Part shown: positions 58,497 through 64,000 of the stretch, piece after piece | Numbering within the stretch: position 1 is the stretch's first letter | Layout of the letters: each line of letters starts with the position of its first letter | Origin: Bradyrhizobium nivariense | Lineage (GTDB): Bacteria; Pseudomonadota; Alphaproteobacteria; Rhizobiales; Xanthobacteraceae | Length of the DNA stretch: 64,000 nt | Assembly: GCF_029846715.1 (NCBI RefSeq) | Contig: NZ_JARVWW010000001.1 | Coordinates: 682,001-746,000 of the forward strand | Reading direction: 5' to 3' | Notes under the pieces: model-generated | What the model saw: only the letters and a program-made list of their open reading frames with translations | What the model was told of the DNA's origin: nothing | Database searches by the model: none | Translations under genes and position numbers: made by a program

Positions 58497-60194
58497 TTAC
58501 GCGGCGCGCACCGTCCGCAAGAACTTTCCGACTTCGTCCTTCAGCCGGTTGCTGTCGGTCGCCAGCATCTTGGCGGTCGAGAGCACCTGAGAGGAGGCAG
58601 AGCCGGTCTCGGCCGCGCCGCGTTGCACGTCGGCGATGTTGGTGGAGACCCGCTGGGTGCCGTGGGCGGCCTGCTGCACGTTGCGCGAGATCTCCTGGGT
58701 CGCGGCGCCCTGCTCCTCGACGGCCGCGGCGATGGTCGAGGACACCTCCGACAGCCGCTCGATCGTCGCGGAGATGTCGCGGATCGCGTTGACGGATTCC
58801 TGCGTCGCGGTCTGGATGCCGGAAATCTGCTGGCTGATCTCGCCGGTCGCTTTCGCGGTCTGCTCGGCCAGCGTCTTCACCTCGGCGGCGACGACCGCGA
58901 AGCCGCGGCCGGCCTCGCCGGCACGGGCCGCCTCGATCGTGGCGTTGAGCGCCAGAAGGTTGGTCTGGCCGGCGATGGTGTTGATCAGCTCGACGACGTC
59001 GCCGATGCGCGTCGCCGCAACCGAGAGCTCACTGACGCGCTCGGTCGTGGTGCGGGCCTGGGTGACGGCCTCGCCCGCCATCCGCGCGGATTCCTGCACC
59101 TGCCGGCTGATCTCGTTGACCGAGGAGGATAGCTCCTCCGTGGCCGTCGCAACCGACTGCACGTTGCCGGTGGCTTCACCCGAGGCGACCGCGACGACCG
59201 AGGTCAGCTCCTGCGCGCGCTGCGCAGTGGTGGCCAGCGTCGAGGACGACGCTTCGAGCTCGGTGGACGCCGAGCCCACCGTCTCGATGATCTCGCCGAC
59301 CGCCCGTTCGAAGCCGTCGGCAAGGTTGACCATATCGCGCTTGCGCTGCTCGGCGGCCCGCTTCTCAACTTCGACCTGCGAAGCCTTGAGGCGCTCGACC
59401 TCGATCCCGTTGGTCTTGAAGATTTCGACCGTCCTGGCCATGTCGCCGATCTCGTCGCGCCGGTCCTTCTCGGGCACCTCGGTCTTGAGATCGTTGCGGG
59501 CAAGGCCCTCCATGGCGAGCTTGAGGCGGGCAATCGGGCGCGACATCGCGTAGAGGCCGATGAACAGCGCGATCGCGATGCCGACGATCAGGCCGCCGGC
59601 GCTGACCCCGATCACGGTCCAGGTCGCGGATCGGGCGTCGCGGTTGATGGCATCCTTGCGCTTGGTGACCGCCTGTGCGGTCTCGCCTACGAACTGGGCA
59701 ATGCGCCCCAGGGCCGCATCCATCACCGGGTCGCACTCCTTGTGCGCGCGTTCGGATGCCCTGGCGTTCTCTTCCGGGCTGCTCGCGAGCGAGCCTGCCT
59801 TCAGCACCGGATCGCAACCGGCGAACACGGCTTTCAACTGGTCGCCGATGCTCTTGATCTGGCTCGCGCGGGCCGGATCGTCCTGCTCCGCCGCCTCCAA
59901 ATATTGACGGATCTCGTCGCGGTTCTGGGTCGCGGTCTTGAGGCGGTTGGCGTTGCCCGCCTCCGTCGCCTCGGTGAAGACCGCATAGAGCGCGGCATGA
60001 TAGGTCTCGGCGCGGCGCTGGGCCTGCGTCAGGTTGAGCGCCGAGGATTGTGAGGCAGAGAGTTCGGCGAAGCCGTCGACGGTCGCCGAGAGTTCGCGCG
60101 TGCCGAAGGCGGCGACGGCAACCATCGCACAGCCCATCACGGCCACGATCAGCGCGACCTTCCACACGATTTTCAGGTTGTTCAAAACGCTCAT
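58497..60194 (-). CDS. Methyl-accepting chemotaxis protein
   Basis: 565 residues from ATG 60194 ([20 protein letters not shown]). An N-terminal helix, a periplasmic four-helix region (about 35-185), a second membrane helix ([20 protein letters not shown]), a HAMP domain ([20 protein letters not shown]), and a signalling domain with the hairpin tip [20 protein letters not shown], then [20 protein letters not shown]. It senses a ligand and controls CheA. The C-terminus RTVRAA lacks a CheR/CheB-docking NWETF motif. Confidence 0.95.
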   Translation of the reverse strand: MSVLNNLKIVWKVALIVAVMGCAMVAVAAFGTRELSATVDGFAELSASQSSALNLTQAQRRAETYHAALYAVFTEATEAGNANRLKTATQNRDEIRQYLEAAEQDDPARASQIKSIGDQLKAVFAGCDPVLKAGSLASSPEENARASERAHKECDPVMDAALGRIAQFVGETAQAVTKRKDAINRDARSATWTVIGVSAGGLIVGIAIALFIGLYAMSRPIARLKLAMEGLARNDLKTEVPEKDRRDEIGDMARTVEIFKTNGIEVERLKASQVEVEKRAAEQRKRDMVNLADGFERAVGEIIETVGSASTELEASSSTLATTAQRAQELTSVVAVASGEATGNVQSVATATEELSSSVNEISRQVQESARMAGEAVTQARTTTERVSELSVAATRIGDVVELINTIAGQTNLLALNATIEAARAGEAGRGFAVVAAEVKTLAEQTAKATGEISQQISGIQTATQESVNAIRDISATIERLSEVSSTIAAAVEEQGAATQEISRNVQQAAHGTQRVSTNIADVQRGAAETGSASSQVLSTAKMLATDSNRLKDEVGKFLRTVRAA

Positions 60195-60400
60195 CGCAGC
60201 CGTCCCAATTTTCTGCCGACGCATAATCCCAGCGTCGGGCATTGGAACCCGTGGACGTTAAAATTTGATGCCAAATGTCCCGAATGGCCTTACGGAAAAA
60301 TAACCCTTCGGAGTCTCGACGTAAGCTTCGGCCCGACCGGGGGCGCGATCCGGACATGGCCGGCGCGGAACCGGTCGCCGGCGTCGGCCGTTGTCGGCTC

Positions 60401-60619
60401 ATGCGGATCAGGGAAGAAAACCGAAACATGTTTCTGCTGGCGACGGTGACGCTGTGCTGTGGCGCCGTGGCCGGCACAGTTGCGCTGCTCGAACTGACAC
60501 TGGGGCCGGCTCCGGCAAAGCAGATGGCCGAACGGGCGGCGATCGACGTGACTGCTCCGACACCGGTTCGGGTGGTCGGGGCGCCGTTTGAGCCCAACGT
60601 CAATCCGCGGGCGCGATAG
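60401..60619 (+). CDS. Small membrane-anchored protein
   Basis: 72 residues from ATG 60401; ATG 60428 is an alternative. One membrane helix (MFLLATVTLCCGAVAGTVAL) then a proline-containing tail (APTPVRVVGAPFEPNVNPRA). Divergent from the chemoreceptor gene. Unknown. Confidence 0.5.
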   Translation: MRIREENRNMFLLATVTLCCGAVAGTVALLELTLGPAPAKQMAERAAIDVTAPTPVRVVGAPFEPNVNPRAR

Positions 60620-60622
60620 CGC

Positions 60623-60787
60623 TCACCTCGGCGAGACCTCCGTGCCCTCCTCGGGCCGGCCTTGGGCGCGCGCCAGTGCTTCCGCGAACGCGATCACCTC
60701 CGCCCGTTTGTCGGGCGACAGCGACAGGAAGGCGCGGACGAGCCTCAAGCCCTCTGCTTCGTCCGAATGGTCCGCTTTGGCATCCAT
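60623..60787 (-). CDS. Small conserved hypothetical protein
   Basis: 54 residues from ATG 60787 (MDAKADHSDEAEGLRLVRAF). LSLSPDKRAEVIAFAEALAR is a pattern (RAFLxLxxxKRxEVIAxAE) common to small proteins of bradyrhizobia, which read like regulator tails. Convergent with the preceding gene, three bases between stops. Confidence 0.6.
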   Translation of the reverse strand: MDAKADHSDEAEGLRLVRAFLSLSPDKRAEVIAFAEALARAQGRPEEGTEVSPR

Positions 60788-60889
60788 CCCCCACTGTCGG
60801 GCGGGCGGGAAAAATATGCAATCCCCTACCGGACACCTCCTTGATTCGATCGGCCAGCTTTGCTGGAATAGCCCCAACAAAGGTGCGCC

Positions 60890-61264
60890 ATGAAGTGGAT
60901 CCTTGAACGCGACGCGCTGATCGCCCAGACAATGGCTTTCGTCCAATCGGTAACCGGCAAAAAGGATGATCTCCATCCGCCGGAGATCCCGATGGCGGCA
61001 CCTGCCGCGTCGGTGGAGATCGTCTCCGGCAAGACCGTCGACGAGTTCGAGCCGCTCCAGCCGGCTCCGCCGCCGCGGTCCTCACCTCTCCCGCCGCCGC
61101 GGGCGAGCTACGATTTCCGCACCGAGATGCAGGCCCGCATCGCCAATTTCCGCAAGCACCAGGAGCGGTTCGAGCGCGAGCGCGAGGAATATTGCGCGGC
61201 CACCCTGACCAAACTGCGCGCCGCCATCCGCGACCCCTCCTCCCCTCCACCGGCTGAAAAGTAA
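60890..61264 (+). CDS. Hypothetical protein with proline linker and coiled coil
   Basis: 124 residues from ATG 60890 (MKWILERDALIAQTMAFVQS). A central proline stretch (PAPPPRSSPLPPPRASY) joins an N-terminal helix to a C-terminal coiled coil (TEMQARIANFRKHQERFERE, EREEYCAATLTKLRAAIRD). Seen in bradyrhizobial chromosomes; unknown role. Confidence 0.65.
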   Translation: MKWILERDALIAQTMAFVQSVTGKKDDLHPPEIPMAAPAASVEIVSGKTVDEFEPLQPAPPPRSSPLPPPRASYDFRTEMQARIANFRKHQERFEREREEYCAATLTKLRAAIRDPSSPPPAEK

Positions 61265-61285
61265 AGCCGGGCCTGCCGTCGCGGG

Positions 61286-61405
61286 CTACAGCCAGGACCA
61301 CACCAGCCAGAGATTGGCCGCGCAGGCTCCCAACAGGGCCAGCGTCAGGGGCAGCAGCATGTGCCCGCAAGAGGTTTTCAGGTCGGTCCTCATGGCCGAA
61401 AACAT
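61286..61405 (-). CDS. Possible 39-residue membrane peptide
   Basis: ATG 61405 (alternative 61393): MFSAMRTDLKTSCGHMLLPL then TLALLGACAANLWLVWSWL. One hydrophobic helix with two tryptophans near its end. Confidence 0.4.
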   Translation of the reverse strand: MFSAMRTDLKTSCGHMLLPLTLALLGACAANLWLVWSWL

Positions 61406-61567
61406 CCGCTGATTCCGCCAAACGAGTCCCGGGGATTCTTTTTTTCGGGATTCAGGACTCGTTAAGGACTCAGGCCCCGGCGATCCCGATCACAGCCGCG
61501 TGATCGGTCGATGACCGGGAACCCCGCCCCCGCAAAGTCGTTAACGCGGTTTCCGGGAGCGGGAAGA

Positions 61568-61822
61568 ATGCCCTACGCCCTGTTCTGCAACGACGCCCAG
61601 ATCAGCAAGGCCTATCCTGACGAGTCCGACGTCTGGAGGCTCGCGCAGCGGAGTGGCCTTGTCGTGGACGTATCCGCGGACGACGACCGCCCCGGGCCAC
61701 GCCGGGTGCTCGACAACGATTACGAGATCAAGCCTTGCCGGGCGGCACAAGGCGAGGACCCCGCCAGGAACAAGGCCGAGGCCGATCGTCAATCCAGGAT
61801 GGAGCTCGAGCTGAATGCTTAG
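61568..61822 (+). CDS. Conserved hypothetical protein
   Basis: 84 residues; the ATG at 61568 is preceded by GGGAGCGGGAAG. MPYALFCNDAQISKAYPDES, then DVWRLAQRSGLVVDVSADDD and LDNDYEIKPCRAAQGEDPAR. A family seen across bradyrhizobia. Unknown. Confidence 0.7.
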   Translation: MPYALFCNDAQISKAYPDESDVWRLAQRSGLVVDVSADDDRPGPRRVLDNDYEIKPCRAAQGEDPARNKAEADRQSRMELELNA

Positions 61823-61864
61823 GATCCGGCTGGAAGCCGGGGAAAGTCAGCGCCGGGGAAAGTC

Positions 61865-62107
61865 TCAGGGCGTCGCGGTCGCCAGCGAGGCCTGCTCGCC
61901 GGCCAGGGCCACGCAGGCCTTCCGGCGATGCAGCCCCCGGATCGCGCCGGTGACCTTCAGCACCTTGCCGGAGGGGCAAGAGGCGTCCTTGACGAAGGCC
62001 ACCTCATAAGGTGCCAGCATCAGAGGCTCGGATTTGAGGATTGTTTGGGCAGAGCACGGTAGACACACAACGAACGAGAGTACCGCTGCCGACACCAAGA
62101 TACGCAT
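61865..62107 (-). CDS. Exported DUF6719-type protein
   Basis: 80 residues from ATG 62107 (MRILVSAAVLSFVVCLPCSA signal peptide). SEPLMLAPYEVAFVKDASCP, then SGKVLKVTGAIRGLHRRKAC. Two cysteines likely form a disulfide. Periplasmic; unknown role. Gene-free stretch 62108-62376 holds the terminator at 62310. Confidence 0.7.
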   Translation of the reverse strand: MRILVSAAVLSFVVCLPCSAQTILKSEPLMLAPYEVAFVKDASCPSGKVLKVTGAIRGLHRRKACVALAGEQASLATATP

Positions 62108-62309
62108 GTCCGTCGTCCCACCTGCCCTAATTCTCATATAACGCGTTCCGGAGCGCGAGTTCCGTAAGCGGCAAAAATTATTTTTGCTTTACCCGAGCTC
62201 CATGACGCGCGTGAGAAGGCGCCCGCCGAAACGTTTGCCTGCAAACGACGCGCCAGATGGTTCACGCAATGCAAACAGGAGGCTGGCAAACAAAGGAGGC
62301 CGGCAAACC

Positions 62310-62333
62310 AAAGGCCGGCTGGACCCGGCCTTT
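62310..62333 (-). terminator. Terminator of the porin gene
   Basis: AAAGGCCGG (62310-62318) and CCGGCCTTT (62325-62333), perfect stem; on the minus strand the stem is followed by GGTTTGCC. Lies 44 bases past the porin stop. Confidence 0.75.
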
Positions 62334-62376
62334 GTCAGATCTTGGGGTCAGATCTCGGCTTGTCGCCGACGGCTCA

Positions 62377-63084
62377 TTAGCGCGCGGCTGACGGACCGCC
62401 CCAGCCGAAGCGGTAATTCACGCCGACCTTGACGGTATGCTCGTCTTCCCGTCCGCGGACGCCGACGATGTCGGCCGGGCCGGAGGTGAAGGTCGTGCTG
62501 CCAAAGTTGTAGTACTGGTACTCGGCCTTGGCCGACCAATTCGGCGCGAACATGTATTCGAGGCCGCCGCCGACGGTGTAGCCGTCCTTGCTGTTGCCGG
62601 TGGCGGCGAAGGCCTGCGGCACGCCGGCGATGTTGACGCCGAGACCGCCATTGCGCCAGGCATAACCGCCCTTGGCGTAGAGCAGGGCCGGTCCCCAGGT
62701 GTAGCCGATGCGGCCGGTCACCGAGCCGAGTTGGTCGGTGTTGGAGGTTACCTGCGTGCCCAGCGGGAACGTGGCACCGTTATTGTTGGTCGGCAGCCAG
62801 GAATATTGGGCTTCAACACCAACCACCCAATTCGGCGCGAACTGGTAGTCGAAGCCGCCCTGCACGCCGCCCAGGAAGCGCGCGTCGCTCGACTGGAAGC
62901 TGCTGTCGCCGGCGAAGGCGCCGCCGACATGGCCGCCGATGTAGAAACCGGTCCAGTTGTAGATCACCTGCGGAGGCGTATAGGCCGGAGCCTTGGTATA
63001 GGTGCGCGGCTGCATGTCAGCGGCGGCGGCCGGTGCGGCCAGCGCCAGCAAAGCCGCTGCTGCGCCCAGCAAAATCGTCTTCAT
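62377..63084 (-). CDS. Outer-membrane beta-barrel porin (Omp25/Omp31-like)
   Basis: 235 residues from ATG 63084 (MKTILLGAAAALLALAAPAA signal peptide; 63090 possible). The mature chain shows YNWTGFYIGGHVGGAFAG, then DSSFQSSDARFLGGVQGGFD, NWVVGVEAQYSWL, GSVTGRIGYTWGPALLYAKG and a final strand VKVGVNYRFGW ending in Arg. Eight-strand barrel typical of alphaproteobacterial envelopes. Located in the outer membrane. Confidence 0.92.
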   Translation of the reverse strand: MKTILLGAAAALLALAAPAAAADMQPRTYTKAPAYTPPQVIYNWTGFYIGGHVGGAFAGDSSFQSSDARFLGGVQGGFDYQFAPNWVVGVEAQYSWLPTNNNGATFPLGTQVTSNTDQLGSVTGRIGYTWGPALLYAKGGYAWRNGGLGVNIAGVPQAFAATGNSKDGYTVGGGLEYMFAPNWSAKAEYQYYNFGSTTFTSGPADIVGVRGREDEHTVKVGVNYRFGWGGPSAAR

Positions 63085-63370
63085 GATCATCCCCGTTCTT
63101 TCAAATTCGACACTCAGGAAACAACGTGGCGTGAATTAGGTTGCTTCGCGGCGATGCCGGAACGTTGATCGTTCGTAACTGTGACGGGGCGGCAACAACG
63201 CGATTTTGTTCCGTCACGCCTGCTTGCACCGACGGTTCTTGTCGTCTGCGCAAAGGCCGGCCGTAACGATTTGTCGCAAGGCGAAACCACCCCGTTCAAA
63301 GCTCGCCGAAATGTGATCCGGCAGCCGGCGGCCTCTATCCTACCACCAGGCGATGAAGGCGGGCTTTGCG

Positions 63371-63805
63371 CTACCGCGTCATCTTTTCCAGTTCCGGAAA
63401 GGGTACGTAAACCGCGCCCGCGCACAGCTCGCTGGCGCGATCGACGACGCGGTCCGCCCGGCCGTTCACAAAAATGACGGCGCGTTCGCGCATGGGCTTG
63501 TAGGTGCCGTCGGTCTCGCGTGGGGTGAAGTGCAGGCAGCTGACATAGAACTGCCGGCCGCCGACCTCGCGCTGCACCGGCTCGGCCATGCCGGCGTCGC
63601 GCACGCCGACGGGGTTGTTCAGATAGCTGCGCATCAAGGCCAGCGTATCGCTGCGGAAATTGTCGGGAAACGGCTGCGGCCCACCGGCCTGGGTCCCCTC
63701 CATCAGGGTTGGACGGTCACCGTCGCTGCCAAAACATGCCGCGAGCGCCAACGGCAATGCCAGGATCAATGCCAGCCGCACCGCTTGTTTCGCCAATCGC
63801 CCCAC
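63371..63805 (-). CDS. Lipoprotein
   Basis: 144 residues from GTG 63805 (an upstream in-frame start lies at 63901). The signal ends in a lipobox, LALPLALAACFGSDGD, with Cys as the modified residue. The mature part contains FPDNFRSDTLALMRSYLNNP and QFYVSCLHFTPRETDGTYKP, then RERAVIFVNGRADRVVD. Conserved in bradyrhizobia; anchored in the envelope. Region 63085-63370 shows no gene. Confidence 0.75.
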   Translation of the reverse strand: MGRLAKQAVRLALILALPLALAACFGSDGDRPTLMEGTQAGGPQPFPDNFRSDTLALMRSYLNNPVGVRDAGMAEPVQREVGGRQFYVSCLHFTPRETDGTYKPMRERAVIFVNGRADRVVDRASELCAGAVYVPFPELEKMTR

Positions 63806-63887
63806 AGCTCGCGCTCTCCGCTCAATCAGACCAGGAGACGTTCTAGCCCCAAGGTTGCGCGAAGGGAATTCGGTCCTGCACGCGCGG

Positions 63888-63935
63888 CTTGCCGACAACA
63901 AGTCTTGCGGACAACAAGCCTTGCGGACAACGCAC
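63888..63935. repeat. 16-bp tandem repeat, three units
   Basis: CTTGCCGACAACAAGT, CTTGCGGACAACAAGC, CTTGCGGACAACGCAC in tandem upstream of the lipoprotein gene. Rest of 63806-64000 shows no gene. Confidence 0.75.
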
Positions 63936-64000
63936 CGGCCCGCCGCCGACGCCTGTGCTTTCGCGCAGACGCCGGGACGACGGGCCTGAATTCCTCACGC

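Overview
The window is a piece of a GC-rich alphaproteobacterial chromosome, most probably Bradyrhizobium or a close relative. The signs are the small secreted and hypothetical proteins typical of bradyrhizobia, an Omp25/31-type porin, DUF6894/DUF6719/DUF6074-type small proteins and alphaproteobacterial tRNAs. No database search was possible; family names rest on motifs read in the translations.

Left chromosomal flank (1-14348): the 5' end of a membrane sensor protein; a periplasmic solute-binding protein; a YCII/DGPF protein; a TMEM175-like membrane protein; a UvrD/Rep helicase; a three-gene minus-strand operon (MFS transporter, GAF protein, amidohydrolase) facing a LysR regulator; a flavin-dependent monooxygenase; a GIY-YIG protein beside a tandem 145-bp repeat; tRNA-Tyr; rlmB; and three exported proteins.

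Island (14349-57056): tRNA-Thr(UGU) at 14349-14423 is the attachment site. The last 21 bases of the tRNA recur at 57036-57056, and a 20-base version lacking one G lies at 38463-38482. The island therefore reads as two tandem elements. Element A (about 14.4-38.5 kb) has a P4-type tyrosine integrase, an AlpA-like regulator, DUF6074 proteins, a Nu1-type small terminase, phage-like proteins and a tape-measure gene that appears to begin with AUC. Its right half is a decayed cargo zone with duplicated ParB-like fragments, PilZ proteins, an HNH protein and unknown genes. Element B (about 38.4-57.1 kb) has a large serine recombinase, an XRE regulator, an AlpA-like regulator, a KAP-like P-loop NTPase, a collar/tail-fibre protein, a second tape-measure protein, a P27-type small terminase, a prohead protease, a MerR-like regulator and a RepA-like helicase next to a TGTCCGG repeat array (candidate origin).

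Neither element shows a large terminase, portal, major capsid, tail tube or baseplate gene. Integrase plus regulator plus replication gene plus small terminase, without a large terminase, is the layout of phage-inducible chromosomal islands (phage satellites). The unusual feature is that each carries its own tape-measure protein. The main hypothesis is therefore a pair of tandem satellites able to redirect packaging and perhaps tail assembly of a helper phage. Two independently decayed prophages is the main alternative.

Right chromosomal flank (57057-64000): a GFA-family protein, a SAM methyltransferase, a methyl-accepting chemotaxis protein, several small conserved proteins, an outer-membrane porin with a terminator, and a lipoprotein.
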